From positions 1,364,001 to 1,428,000 of the forward strand of contig NZ_CP018016.1 in NCBI RefSeq assembly GCF_000280495.2: a stretch of 64,000 nucleotides of DNA. Direction: 5' to 3'. Made by a program: the position numbers and the translations under genes. Positions 9,949-19,143 of the stretch are shown here, one piece after another. The first letter of the stretch is position 1, and the number at the start of each line of letters is the position of its first letter. The DNA is from Kosakonia radicincitans DSM 16656 (GTDB lineage: Bacteria > Pseudomonadota > Gammaproteobacteria > Enterobacterales > Enterobacteriaceae). Under the pieces are notes generated by a model. That model was not told where the DNA came from. It worked only from the letters and a program-made list of their open reading frames with translations, and ran no database searches.

Positions 9949-11282
9949 CCAGCCGTAAACCTGCCCACTTGTTGTTAGTGGATGACGATCCTGGATTGCT
10001 GAAACTGCTGGGGTTGCGCCTCACCAGCGAAGGCTACAGCGTTGTCACCGCAGAAAGCGGACAGGAAGGGTTGCGCATTCTCGCGAGGGAAAAGGTCGAT
10101 CTGGTGATCAGCGATTTGCGCATGGATGAGATGGATGGCATGCAGCTTTTTGCTGAAATCCAGCGTGTGCAGCCGGGAATGCCGGTGATTATCCTGACGG
10201 CGCACGGTTCGATCCCTGATGCCGTGGCCGCCACCCAGCAGGGCGTTTTCAGTTTCCTGACCAAGCCGGTGGATAAAGATGCGCTGTATAAAGCCATCGA
10301 TGATGCGCTGGAACATAGCGGTTCCGCCAGCGACGATCGGTGGCACGAAACCATTGTCACCCGCAGCCCGCTAATGTTGCGTCTGCTTGAGCAGGCGCGT
10401 ATGGTGGCGCAATCGGATGTGAGCGTGCTGATTAACGGCCAGAGCGGAACCGGCAAAGAGGTGCTGGCGCAGGCGATCCACAATGCCAGCCCGCGTAGCA
10501 AAAGCGCGTTTATCGCCATTAACTGTGGCGCGCTGCCGGAGCAGTTGCTGGAGTCAGAGCTGTTTGGTCACGCGCGCGGCGCGTTCACTGGCGCGGTCAG
10601 CAGCCGTGAAGGTCTGTTCCAGGCCGCAGAGGGCGGTACGCTGTTTCTTGATGAGATTGGCGATATGCCGATCCCGTTACAGGTCAAGCTGTTACGTGTG
10701 TTGCAGGAGCGCAAAGTGCGTCCGCTCGGCAGCAACCGCGATATTGATATTAATGTACGCATTATTTCGGCGACGCACCGTGATTTGCCGAAAGCGATGG
10801 CGCGCGGTGAATTCCGCGAAGATCTCTACTATCGCCTGAATGTGGTAAGCCTCAAGCTGCCAGCGCTGGCCGAGCGTGCGGAAGATATTCCTCTACTGGC
10901 TAATCACCTGCTGCGCCAGGCAGCGGATCGGCATAAACCCTTTGTGCGCGCCTTTTCTACCGATGCGATGAAGCGCTTAATGACCGCCTCCTGGCCTGGT
11001 AACGTGCGCCAGTTGGTGAACGTGATTGAGCAATGCGTGGCGCTGACCTCATCGCCGGTGATCAGCGACGCGCTAGTCGAGCAGGCGCTGGAAGGTGAAA
11101 ACACCGCGCTGCCGACCTTTGTTGAAGCGCGCAACCAGTTTGAACTCAACTACCTGCGCAAGCTGCTGCAAATCACCAAAGGTAATGTGACACATGCTGC
11201 CCGTATGGCGGGGCGCAACCGCACCGAATTCTACAAATTGCTCTCCCGGCATGAGCTGGACGCCAATGACTTTAAAGAGTAA
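9945..11282 (+). CDS. glrR: Sigma-54-dependent response regulator GlrR (QseF)
   Basis: GlrR is the enhancer-binding activator of glmY and rpoE. The 445-residue protein has a receiver domain with phosphoacceptor D57. It is followed by an AAA+ domain with Walker A GQSGTGKE (165-172) and the sigma-54-contacting GAFTGA loop (212-217). A Fis-type helix-turn-helix lies at the C terminus. The ATG overlaps the qseG stop by four bases, indicating translational coupling in the glrK-qseG-glrR operon. Its binding sites are visible at 7304-7417 upstream of glmY, so regulator and target lie side by side. Confidence 0.96.
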   Translation: MTSRKPAHLLLVDDDPGLLKLLGLRLTSEGYSVVTAESGQEGLRILAREKVDLVISDLRMDEMDGMQLFAEIQRVQPGMPVIILTAHGSIPDAVAATQQGVFSFLTKPVDKDALYKAIDDALEHSGSASDDRWHETIVTRSPLMLRLLEQARMVAQSDVSVLINGQSGTGKEVLAQAIHNASPRSKSAFIAINCGALPEQLLESELFGHARGAFTGAVSSREGLFQAAEGGTLFLDEIGDMPIPLQVKLLRVLQERKVRPLGSNRDIDINVRIISATHRDLPKAMARGEFREDLYYRLNVVSLKLPALAERAEDIPLLANHLLRQAADRHKPFVRAFSTDAMKRLMTASWPGNVRQLVNVIEQCVALTSSPVISDALVEQALEGENTALPTFVEARNQFELNYLRKLLQITKGNVTHAARMAGRNRTEFYKLLSRHELDANDFKE

Positions 11283-11347
11283 TGGCGAAATGATTATGCT
11301 ACTGTGAGCAACCGATTACGATGCAGCAGACTGGTAAGAGCGTGTAA

Positions 11348-11695
<348 letters not shown>

Positions 11696-11702
11696 TGTTT
11701 CT

Positions 11703-11724
11703 CCCTCACCCCATGGGGTGAGGG
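11703..11724. repeat. Perfect palindrome between glnB and hmp
   Basis: A 22-base perfect palindrome consists of the arms CCCTCACCCCA and TGGGGTGAGGG. It lies between convergent glnB and hmp. There is no T-run on either side, so it is not a classical intrinsic terminator, but it can form a strong stem in both transcripts. Confidence 0.7.
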
Positions 11725-11732
11725 AAACTTAC

Positions 11733-12917
11733 TTACAACACCTTATGCGGGCCAAAGCATTCGTAGTGAATCTTCTCTTTGGCAATGCCGAGCGCCACAA
11801 GCTGTTGGGCGGCAAACTGCATAAACCCGACCGGGCCGCACAGATAAAATTGCATCTCCGGATCGCTAAATTTCCCTTCCAGCGCGCTTAAATCCATTAA
11901 TCCTTCACTGTGAAAACGACCGCAATCGGCCGCCTGCGGCTGCTGATACCAGACATGCTGGTAGAAACCGTTGAGTGAAGCGCCAAGCTGGCTGACTTCA
12001 TCAGCAAAAGCATGAACCTGACCATCAAGCGCGGCGTGGAACCAGTTAACCTGCGCACGATGCTGCGTTTTGGCCAGGTGATCCAGCATTGCCAGCATCG
12101 GTGTCTGGCCGACACCGGCAGAAATCAGCGTTACTGGCGTAGTGGCCGGAATAGCCATAAAGAAATCCCCGGCAGGCGCGGCCAGATGAACGATATCGCC
12201 CGGTTTGGCTTCGTCGTGCAGCCATTCGGAAACCTGACCGCCTGCTTCGCGTTTCACGGCGATGCGGTACGTTTTGCCATTCGGCTGGCGGGTCAGCGAA
12301 TACTGACGAATCTCCTGGTGGGCAAAACCTTCCGGCTTCAGCCAGATGCCGAGATATTGCCCCGGCTGATAATCCGCAACCGGCAGACCATCGACAGGTT
12401 CAAATTCAAAACTGGTGATCAATGCGCTCTGCGAAATTTTCTCACGCAGACGGAAAGCGCGAGTGCCTTGCCAGCCGCCGGTTTTTTCGGCGTGCTCGCT
12501 GTAGATTTGCGCTTCGCGATTGATAAAGACGCCCGCCAGCACGCCGTAGGCTTTTCCCCAGGCATCCAGTACTTCCTGGCCCGGGCTGAACATCTCATCC
12601 AGCGTTGCCAGCAGATGCGCGCCAACGATGTTGTACTGCTCTGGCTGGATCTGGAAGCTGGTGTGTTTCTGGGCGATTTTTTCCACCGCAGGCAGCAGGG
12701 CGGCGAGATTATCAATATTGCTGGCATATGCGGCAATGGCATTAAACAGCGCTTCACGCTGATCGCCGTTGCGCTGGTTGCTCATATTGAAGATCTCTTT
12801 CAGCTCCGGATTATGTGTAAACATACGGTCATAAAAATGGGCGGTCAGTTTCGGGCCGGTCGCGGCCAGCAGGGGAAGGGTGGCTTTTACCGTTGCGATG
12901 GTTTGGGCGTCGAGCAT
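11733..12917 (-). CDS. hmp: Flavohaemoglobin (nitric oxide dioxygenase)
   Basis: Hmp detoxifies nitric oxide to nitrate using NAD(P)H, FAD and haem-bound oxygen. The 394-residue protein begins with a globin domain (about 1-138) that has the proximal haem ligand H85 and distal Y29. A ferredoxin-reductase-like FAD domain follows, with the R-Q-Y-S-L motif, then an NAD-binding domain with G-V-G-Q-T-P-M and a C-terminal F-G-P motif. A near-perfect NsrR operator precedes the gene. It is divergent from glyA, as in E. coli. Confidence 0.97.
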   Translation of the reverse strand: MLDAQTIATVKATLPLLAATGPKLTAHFYDRMFTHNPELKEIFNMSNQRNGDQREALFNAIAAYASNIDNLAALLPAVEKIAQKHTSFQIQPEQYNIVGAHLLATLDEMFSPGQEVLDAWGKAYGVLAGVFINREAQIYSEHAEKTGGWQGTRAFRLREKISQSALITSFEFEPVDGLPVADYQPGQYLGIWLKPEGFAHQEIRQYSLTRQPNGKTYRIAVKREAGGQVSEWLHDEAKPGDIVHLAAPAGDFFMAIPATTPVTLISAGVGQTPMLAMLDHLAKTQHRAQVNWFHAALDGQVHAFADEVSQLGASLNGFYQHVWYQQPQAADCGRFHSEGLMDLSALEGKFSDPEMQFYLCGPVGFMQFAAQQLVALGIAKEKIHYECFGPHKVL

Positions 12918-12943
12918 GGGGACTTCCTTTTGGTTAATCTTTA

Positions 12944-12966
12944 AAGTTGTATTTTAAATGCATCTT
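12944..12966 (-). promoter_or_regulatory. NsrR operator of hmp
   Basis: This 23-base 11-1-11 inverted repeat reads on the minus strand AAGATGCATTT, one base, AAATACAACTT. It closely matches the NsrR consensus of two AAGATGYATTT half-sites. NsrR is a nitric-oxide-sensing Fe-S repressor. The site lies 27 bases upstream of the hmp start codon, consistent with repression that nitric oxide lifts. Confidence 0.88.
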
Positions 12967-13101
12967 ATAGCGCGGCGCACTGGCTTGTAAAGAGCCGACA
13001 ATGTAAAGGGATTTGAACGTGAATAACTTGCATCACAAACCTGAAAAGAAATCCGTTTTCTCGCCGGATGGCGTTATCGCTCAAACCCTTGTCTGGTGCG
13101 G

Positions 13102-13117
13102 AGCCAAACGTTTGCGT
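13102..13117 (+). promoter_or_regulatory. PurR operator upstream of glyA
   Basis: AGCCAAACGTTTGCGT matches the PurR operator ACGCAAACGTTTGCGT in 14 of 16 positions. PurR repression of glyA is established in E. coli. The site is upstream of the likely -10 at 13159-13164. Confidence 0.8.
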
Positions 13118-13135
13118 AAAAACCTTTGTCAAGAC

Positions 13136-13164
13136 CTGTTATCGGGTTATTAATCAGTTATACT
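13136..13164 (+). promoter_or_regulatory. Probable glyA sigma-70 promoter
   Basis: CTGTTA at 13136-13141 and TATACT at 13159-13164 are separated by 17 bases. The pair lies 66 bases upstream of the glyA start. The PurR site lies just upstream. Confidence 0.55.
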
Positions 13165-13229
13165 GTGAGCCGTTCCCCAAATTGGGCCTTCGAAAAGAGT
13201 TGTTTTGTTAGCTGAGTCAGGAGATGCGG

Positions 13230-14483
13230 ATGTTAAAGCGTGAAATGAACATTGCCGATTATGATGCCGAATTGTGGCAGGCTATGGAGCAAGAAAAAGT
13301 ACGTCAGGAAGAGCACATTGAACTAATCGCCTCCGAAAACTACACCAGCCCGCGTGTGATGCAGGCTCAGGGTTCTCAGCTGACGAACAAATATGCTGAA
13401 GGCTATCCAGGCAAGCGCTACTACGGCGGTTGCGAATATGTGGATATCGTTGAGCAACTGGCTATCGATCGTGCAAAAGAGCTGTTTGGCGCCGATTACG
13501 CTAACGTGCAGCCGCACTCCGGTTCGCAGGCGAACTTCGCGGTTTACACCTCTCTGCTGGAGCCGGGCGACACCGTGCTGGGTATGAACCTGGCGCACGG
13601 CGGCCACCTGACTCACGGCTCTCCGGTGAACTTCTCCGGCAAGCTGTACAACATCGTACCTTACGGCATCGATGAAACTGGCCATATCGATTACAACGAT
13701 CTGAATGAACAAGCGCAGAAGCACAAACCGAAAATGATCATCGGCGGCTTCTCTGCTTACTCCGGCGTGGTTGACTGGGCGAAAATGCGTGAAATTGCCG
13801 ACAGCATCGGCGCTTACCTGTTCGTCGATATGGCGCACGTTGCTGGCCTGGTCGCCGCAGGCGTTTATCCGAACCCGGTTCCTCATGCACACGTTGTGAC
13901 TACCACCACGCACAAAACCCTGGCGGGTCCGCGCGGCGGCCTGATCCTGGCGAAAGGCGGTAGCGAAGAGCTGTACAAAAAACTGAACTCCGCCGTCTTC
14001 CCTGGCGGCCAGGGCGGCCCGCTGATGCACGTGATCGCCGGTAAAGCGGTGGCGCTGAAAGAAGCGATGGAGCCAGAGTTCAAAGCCTACCAGCAGCAGG
14101 TCGCGAAAAACGCCAAAGCGATGGTTGAAGTGTTCCTGAGCCGCGGTTACAAAGTGGTTTCCGGCGGTACGGACAACCACCTGTTCCTGCTGGATCTGGT
14201 AGACAAAAATCTGACCGGTAAAGAAGCAGACGCTGCACTGGGTCGTGCGAACATCACCGTTAACAAAAACAGCGTGCCGAACGATCCGAAGAGCCCGTTC
14301 GTTACTTCCGGTATCCGTATCGGCAGCCCGGCAGTCACTCGTCGCGGCTTCAAAGAAGCGGAAGTGAAAGAGCTGGCTGGCTGGATGTGTGACGTGCTGG
14401 ACAGCATCAATGACGAAGCGGTTATTGAGCGCACCAAACAGAAAGTGCTGGATATCTGCGCACGCTTCCCGGTTTACGCGTAA
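13230..14483 (+). CDS. glyA: Serine hydroxymethyltransferase
   Basis: GlyA interconverts serine plus tetrahydrofolate with glycine plus methylene-tetrahydrofolate, the main source of one-carbon units. It is a PLP enzyme of 417 residues. The PLP-binding lysine is in the motif [10 protein letters not shown]. An earlier in-frame ATG at 13224 directly abuts the GTCAGGAG ribosome binding site, so the ATG at 13230, with normal spacing and the E. coli N terminus MLKREMN, is preferred. A strong terminator follows. Confidence 0.97.
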   Translation: MLKREMNIADYDAELWQAMEQEKVRQEEHIELIASENYTSPRVMQAQGSQLTNKYAEGYPGKRYYGGCEYVDIVEQLAIDRAKELFGADYANVQPHSGSQANFAVYTSLLEPGDTVLGMNLAHGGHLTHGSPVNFSGKLYNIVPYGIDETGHIDYNDLNEQAQKHKPKMIIGGFSAYSGVVDWAKMREIADSIGAYLFVDMAHVAGLVAAGVYPNPVPHAHVVTTTTHKTLAGPRGGLILAKGGSEELYKKLNSAVFPGGQGGPLMHVIAGKAVALKEAMEPEFKAYQQQVAKNAKAMVEVFLSRGYKVVSGGTDNHLFLLDLVDKNLTGKEADAALGRANITVNKNSVPNDPKSPFVTSGIRIGSPAVTRRGFKEAEVKELAGWMCDVLDSINDEAVIERTKQKVLDICARFPVYA

Positions 14484-14500
14484 GCATTAGATCTGAAAGC

Positions 14501-14528
14501 AAAAAGGCCGCATTGAGCGGCCTTTTTT
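14501..14528 (+). terminator. glyA rho-independent terminator
   Basis: AAAGGCCGC, the loop ATTGA, GCGGCCTTT and a T-run form a classical intrinsic terminator 18 bases after the glyA stop. The A-rich left flank would also let it act for rcnA transcripts coming from the other strand. Confidence 0.93.
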
Positions 14529-14553
14529 ACGCCTGTCGCCTGGCAAATGCGCA

Positions 14554-15450
14554 TTACTGTAAGCTGGCGTAACCGTGAATGCCCATATACATTCCGACCA
14601 GCGCGATCAGCGCGCTGGAGAAGTAAGGGGCTTTACGGGCGATCGTATTGAAGCCGGACCAGCGTTTTGCCGCCTGCTGTACGCTAAAAGCTGCACCGAC
14701 GCCGACTGCGACCAGCGTCAGCGCAAGGCCGATACTGAAACAGATTACCAGCGTGGCGCCCAGCGTCAGCGCTTTGAGCTGAATACAGATCAGCAGAATG
14801 GTGATCGCCGCCGGGCAGGGGATCAGCCCGCCGGTCAGACCAAACAGCAGGATCTGCCCATTGGTCACTTCCGTCCCGTTAAAGCGACGCTCAATATCCC
14901 TGGCATGCGCCCGTTCGTGCGCATCCTGATACTCCTCTTCTTTCACCACCTTACGCACCGACAGAATGGCCGGCTGCGCCAGACTGACGGCCTGAACAGG
15001 CTGGAAGATCAGCCCGCGGCTGTGATGCGAATGCTCATGATCATGGTGGTGATCGTGAGAATGATGGTGGTGATGATCGTGGTCGTTGTGATGATCATTT
15101 TTCCAGGCGTGCTCACCCTGCCAGGTGCGTAAAAACATCCATGCTGCGGTACCGATGATGATGACCGCAGAAACCATTTGCAGCCAGGGCTCCACAGATT
15201 GCGCCGTGAACTTGCCGCTGAGATACATGCCGCCCAGCGCAATCAGCCAGACGACAACCGTATGCGACAGCGTGGCTGCCAGCCCCAGCATCACCGCCTG
15301 TTTGACGGTGCCTTTGATAGCGATGATAAAGGCTGCCATCATCGTCTTTGAGTGGCCCGGTTCCAGGCCGTGCAACGCACCAAGCAGTATCGCGCTGGGG
15401 ATAAAAAACCAGGCATTCCCTTGCTGAAAAAGAGTGGTGAAGTCGTTCAT
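14554..15450 (-). CDS. rcnA: Nickel/cobalt efflux protein RcnA
   Basis: RcnA is an inner-membrane exporter of Ni(II) and Co(II) of the NicO family. The sequence aligns closely with E. coli RcnA. The first helix carries H-G-L-E-P-G-H-S-K, a metal-transport signature. A cytoplasmic loop at about residues 120-145 is extremely rich in His and Asp, and a second motif G-G-L-I-P-C-P follows. The frame extends upstream to 15471, but the ATG at 15450 gives the E. coli-like start MNDFTTL and 298 residues. It is divergent from rcnR across a triple operator. No rcnB is present downstream, unlike E. coli, and the location next to glyA also differs from E. coli. Confidence 0.93.
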   Translation of the reverse strand: MNDFTTLFQQGNAWFFIPSAILLGALHGLEPGHSKTMMAAFIIAIKGTVKQAVMLGLAATLSHTVVVWLIALGGMYLSGKFTAQSVEPWLQMVSAVIIIGTAAWMFLRTWQGEHAWKNDHHNDHDHHHHHSHDHHHDHEHSHHSRGLIFQPVQAVSLAQPAILSVRKVVKEEEYQDAHERAHARDIERRFNGTEVTNGQILLFGLTGGLIPCPAAITILLICIQLKALTLGATLVICFSIGLALTLVAVGVGAAFSVQQAAKRWSGFNTIARKAPYFSSALIALVGMYMGIHGYASLQ

Positions 15451-15487
15451 GAGAATAATTCTCGATAACATTTTGTGCGCTTTAATC

Positions 15488-15543
15488 TACTCCCCCCCAG
15501 TAAAAAATACTATCCCCCAGTAGAAATAAACTCCCCCCCAGTT
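15488..15543. promoter_or_regulatory. Three tandem RcnR-type operators
   Basis: Three near-identical sites follow one another at 15488-15502 (TACTCCCCCCCAGTA), 15508-15522 (TACTATCCCCCAGTA) and 15529-15543 (AACTCCCCCCCAGTT). Each has a C/G tract flanked by an ACT/AGT inverted repeat. This is the known RcnR recognition architecture (TACT-G6-N-AGTA). Site-to-site spacing is 20-21 bp, two helical turns. The array fills the gap between rcnA and rcnR and should control both. Confidence 0.88.
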
Positions 15544-15592
15544 AATGCATGGTATGCTGATATCCGTTACGCATGAATGAGTAGAGGGCTGT

Positions 15593-15865
15593 ATGTCGCA
15601 TACCATCAGGGATAAACGAAAGCTGAAAGCGCGGGCCAGCAAAATTGAAGGGCAGGTAGCGGCGCTGAAAAAAATGCTCGACGAGCCCCATGAATGCTCG
15701 CAAGTCTTGCAGCAAATCGCCGCCATTCGTGGCGCAGTAAACGGCTTGATGCGCGAAGTGATCAAGGGGCATTTGACGGATCACATTGTCCATGAAAACG
15801 ATGAAATCAAGCGCGAGGCCGATCTCGATGTCGTGCTCAGCGTACTCGATTCCTATATCCGTTAA
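15593..15865 (+). CDS. rcnR: Ni(II)/Co(II)-responsive repressor RcnR
   Basis: RcnR is a CsoR/RcnR-family tetrameric helical repressor that releases DNA on binding nickel or cobalt, relieving rcnA repression. It has 90 residues, the usual length. The metal ligands of E. coli RcnR are all present: the N-terminal H3, C35 in the motif D-E-P-H-E-C, H60 and H64. Its operators lie directly upstream. Confidence 0.95.
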   Translation: MSHTIRDKRKLKARASKIEGQVAALKKMLDEPHECSQVLQQIAAIRGAVNGLMREVIKGHLTDHIVHENDEIKREADLDVVLSVLDSYIR

Positions 15866-15954
15866 TAAGTTGCGCGAGCGCGCGTGTTATCTGATTGTTA
15901 CTTGCAAGCCTTGCCATTTGCCTCCAGACTATCGCCACCATTCAGGAGGAAATC

Positions 15955-17106
15955 ATGGTCTTGCAGTCCACGCGCTGGCTGGCGCTCGCTTACTTCACCT
16001 ACTTTTTTAGCTACGGTATTTTCTTACCCTTCTGGAGCGTCTGGCTCAAAGGCGTTGGCCTGACGCCGGAAATCATTGGCATGCTGCTTGGCGCAGGGCT
16101 GGTGGCTCGTTTCCTGGGGAGCCTGCTGATTGCTCCGCGCGTGAGCGATCCTTCTCGTTTAATCACCGCACTACGTGTGCTCGCGCTGGCGACATTACTG
16201 TTTGCGCTGGCGTTTTATGCTGGCAGCCATGTTGCGTGGTTGGCGGTGATCATTGTCGGTTTCAACCTCTTTTTCTCACCGTTAGTGCCGCTCACCGATG
16301 CGCTGGCGGGCACCTGGCAAAAACAGTTCCCGATGGATTATGGCCGGGTCCGGTTATGGGGATCGATCGCCTTTGTGATTGGCTCGGCGCTGACCGGTAA
16401 GTTGGTGAGCCTCTATGATTATCGGGCGATTCTGGCGATGCTGACGCTGGGCGCCGCCTCAATGCTGCTGGGGATGCTGCTGCGCCCGTCCATTCTGCCG
16501 CAGGGTGAAAGCCGCCATCAGGAAGGTGCTGGCTGGTCAGCCTGGCGCGCGCTGTTTGTGCAAAACTGGCGTTTTCTGGCGTGCGTGTCGTTACTGCAGG
16601 GCGCGCATGCTGCCTACTACGGTTTCAGTGCGATTTACTGGCAATCGGCCGGTTATTCCGCCTCGACGGTGGGCTACCTTTGGTCGTTAGGCGTGGTGGC
16701 TGAAGTGGTGATCTTCGCCCTCAGTAACCGGCTTTTCCGCCGCTTCAGCGCCCGCGATCTACTGCTGCTTTCCGCCGTCTGCGGGCTGGTGCGCTGGAGC
16801 TTGATGGGCTGGACCACAGAGTTACCGTGGCTGATTGCCACACAAATCCTGCACTGCGGAACCTTTACCGTTTGCCATCTTGCGGGTATGCGTTATATCT
16901 CCGCCCGTAAGGGCAGCGAAGTGATCCGTTTACAGGCGATTTATTCCGCCGTGGCGATGGGCGGCAGTATTGCCGTGATGACCATGTTTGCAGGATTCCT
17001 GTTCGAATATCTGCATCAGGGGTTGTTTTTCGTAATGGCGCTGCTGGCAATCCCGGCACTGTTCCTGCGACCGAAAGTGGCCGCCCAGCAGCCGGTTGCC
17101 AGCTAA
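15955..17106 (+). CDS. hcaT: MFS transporter HcaT
   Basis: This is a 12-helix major facilitator permease, 383 residues, closely similar to E. coli HcaT, which is annotated as a 3-phenylpropionate transporter next to the hca catabolic genes. No hca catabolic genes are seen here, so the substrate in this organism is uncertain. The frame is open upstream to 15895, but the ATG at 15955 has a perfect AGGAGGA ribosome binding site and gives the E. coli-like start MVLQSTRWLAL. Its stop codon overlaps that of convergent csiE. Confidence 0.92.
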   Translation: MVLQSTRWLALAYFTYFFSYGIFLPFWSVWLKGVGLTPEIIGMLLGAGLVARFLGSLLIAPRVSDPSRLITALRVLALATLLFALAFYAGSHVAWLAVIIVGFNLFFSPLVPLTDALAGTWQKQFPMDYGRVRLWGSIAFVIGSALTGKLVSLYDYRAILAMLTLGAASMLLGMLLRPSILPQGESRHQEGAGWSAWRALFVQNWRFLACVSLLQGAHAAYYGFSAIYWQSAGYSASTVGYLWSLGVVAEVVIFALSNRLFRRFSARDLLLLSAVCGLVRWSLMGWTTELPWLIATQILHCGTFTVCHLAGMRYISARKGSEVIRLQAIYSAVAMGGSIAVMTMFAGFLFEYLHQGLFFVMALLAIPALFLRPKVAAQQPVAS

Positions 17107-18380
17107 CCTTCCAGCATGGTGCGAATATGCTGTTGTTGCTGTGAACTCAGCGACTCGACGGCATGGATGAGCGGCGGGGAAAAGAGCGGCAGCGGTGTGG
17201 TGTAAGGGGTGATGACTAACGACACATCCTTTGGTGCGCCCACATTGCGAAACTCCGCCAGCGGCAGGTAGTTGATGGTCAGCGGCAGCAGCGTTAACTC
17301 GCGTAGTTGCTGCTCAATCTGCTGCTCGCGCGCCGTGTCATCGCCGGTAAGCAACACCACCTGTTTCTCATGCAAGTCGGTCGCCTGCATCAGCCAGGCG
17401 CCGAAAATCACCGCGACCAGCCCCGCTTCTTCATCGCTAAAGCGCAGTGCGTATTCATCTTCCAGCTCCTGTAATGCCTCACGCGTGGTGCGCATTAGAC
17501 GTGGGTAGAGGCGATGGATCTCTTCCGGCAGGCTGTTATCAATGCCGATGCCAAACAGACAGCGATCCAGCGCCTGCGCCAGATGAATATAAAGCTGCGC
17601 GGTTAAACCTTGCTCATCACTAAAACGTAACCCGGCAAGCTGGTGAAAGCGGGCAATCATTCGGGCAATCGCCTGTTGCAGACGGCGATCCTGCTGATGC
17701 TGGTCGCGAAGCGGATCGGGCGTGCGCACCAGCATAAAGAGCAGCGACAGAAACAGATGCTCATTTTCCTGCGGCACTGCCGCTACCCGGCGCTGCCAGT
17801 GGCGCACAATATCGTGCGCGACCAGGTATTCGGCGCGCATTTGCGCCCAGGTTTGTTGCACTGGGGTAAATTCCGGCGTCTGCCCGTGATGGTTTTGTAA
17901 CAGACAATACTGCAAGTAGAGGCAGAGAAACTGCATATCCCGGCACTCAATCGAGCGTTGTAAACGACGGGCGCAGAGGTTAATTAAGGCGCGCAGATTG
18001 GTGTCGTCATACAGGGTTCGGGCAATGCCTTGTTGTTTAAGCGCTGTTTTTAACAACGGGGTAAACTGTTGCGTGATAAATTGCGGGCACAGCCGCAGCG
18101 CGCGACGCAACCAGTGCAGCAGGCATAAGCGCTGGTCGAGGGGAGCGCCTTCAATCCGATAGCTGCCGTTGTGCTGGCGCACGATGGAAATCCGGTGGTA
18201 ACGCTGGATTTCACTGTTGGTCTCGTCAATATCCTGCCGGGCTGCGGCATCATCAACGCCATTCACGGCGCTGATATGTTCCAGGCTGACGCTTTGCCCC
18301 GGCAGGGCAAGCATCAACAGCACCTGGCAGCGGCGCTGCGGACTGGAGAGCGCAGATGGCGGTGTCATTACAATAGTCAT
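17103..18380 (-). CDS. csiE: Stationary-phase-inducible protein CsiE
   Basis: CsiE is a 425-residue protein of unknown molecular function, induced at entry into stationary phase under sigma-S and cAMP-CRP in E. coli. It carries an N-terminal helix-turn-helix-like region and PTS regulation domain (PRD) homology, with the histidine-containing ending D-L-H-E-K-Q typical of such antiterminator-like proteins. Sequence identity to E. coli CsiE is moderate but runs the full length. A second Met at residue 5 (ATG at 18368) could also be the start. The stop codons of csiE and hcaT overlap on opposite strands. Confidence 0.9.
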   Translation of the reverse strand: MTIVMTPPSALSSPQRRCQVLLMLALPGQSVSLEHISAVNGVDDAAARQDIDETNSEIQRYHRISIVRQHNGSYRIEGAPLDQRLCLLHWLRRALRLCPQFITQQFTPLLKTALKQQGIARTLYDDTNLRALINLCARRLQRSIECRDMQFLCLYLQYCLLQNHHGQTPEFTPVQQTWAQMRAEYLVAHDIVRHWQRRVAAVPQENEHLFLSLLFMLVRTPDPLRDQHQQDRRLQQAIARMIARFHQLAGLRFSDEQGLTAQLYIHLAQALDRCLFGIGIDNSLPEEIHRLYPRLMRTTREALQELEDEYALRFSDEEAGLVAVIFGAWLMQATDLHEKQVVLLTGDDTAREQQIEQQLRELTLLPLTINYLPLAEFRNVGAPKDVSLVITPYTTPLPLFSPPLIHAVESLSSQQQQHIRTMLEG

Positions 18381-18504
18381 CTGTCAGATTCCAGTTAGGG
18401 TGTTTGATAAGCGTAGTTAAAGGTATGCTCAGCGATAGCGAAGCCGCGGTGCTTTCATTCAGGATTGCCGGAGAGCATCACAGAATTTTTCACGTGAGGA
18501 ACAG

Positions 18505-19143
18505 ATGCAAGCAGTTAAACAATGCGTCACGGGCGTGTTTCTCGCGCTTTTATCGTTTACGGTAAGCGCGCACCCGCACAGTTTTATCCAGCTGAAAACA
18601 CAAGTATTAGCAGAGAATGGTCACTTCTCCGGCCTGAAAATGCGCTGGACAATGGATGAGATCACTTCAGCGGATCTGCTTTATGATGCGGGCAATGCGC
18701 AGCCAGGCGATGAGGTGTGGAAAAAACTGGCGGCGGAAGTGATGGCGAATGTACTTGGTCAGCACTATTTTACTGAGGTCTGGCACAACGGGCAGAAAGT
18801 AAAATTCCTCAACCGACCGACGGAATATGGTATGGAGCGGGAAGGGCATCAGGCGGTGTTGACGTTTATCCTGCCGCTCGCCGAGCCGCAGCCGCTTAGC
18901 GGCCAGCAATATACTTTTTCTACCTTTGATCCCACCTATTTTGTCGATATGAGTTACGACAAAGCGAGCGATGCGTCTCTGCCTGCAGAGTTGCAGAAAT
19001 CCTGTAAGCTGGCCGTTCATACCCCTAAACCCGGCGAAGAGGTGCTGAATTATGCGCAGTCGCTGGACAAAGCCGATGCGCCGGAGGAAGACATGGAATT
19101 AGGCAAACAATTTGCACAAACGGTAACCCTCTCATGTCAGTGA
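18505..19143 (+). CDS. zevA: DUF1007 metal-binding periplasmic protein (ZevA type)
   Basis: The 212-residue protein has a signal peptide (about residues 1-22, ending V-S-A) followed immediately by H-P-H-S-F. Such an exposed N-terminal histidine pair is typical of DUF1007 proteins. In Haemophilus influenzae the equivalent ZevA works with the permease ZevB in zinc uptake. Here the gene overlaps the NicO-family permease gene by ten bases. Zinc rather than nickel as substrate is inferred from the family, not shown by the sequence. It is preceded by AGGAAC and is divergent from csiE. Confidence 0.85.
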   Translation: MQAVKQCVTGVFLALLSFTVSAHPHSFIQLKTQVLAENGHFSGLKMRWTMDEITSADLLYDAGNAQPGDEVWKKLAAEVMANVLGQHYFTEVWHNGQKVKFLNRPTEYGMEREGHQAVLTFILPLAEPQPLSGQQYTFSTFDPTYFVDMSYDKASDASLPAELQKSCKLAVHTPKPGEEVLNYAQSLDKADAPEEDMELGKQFAQTVTLSCQ

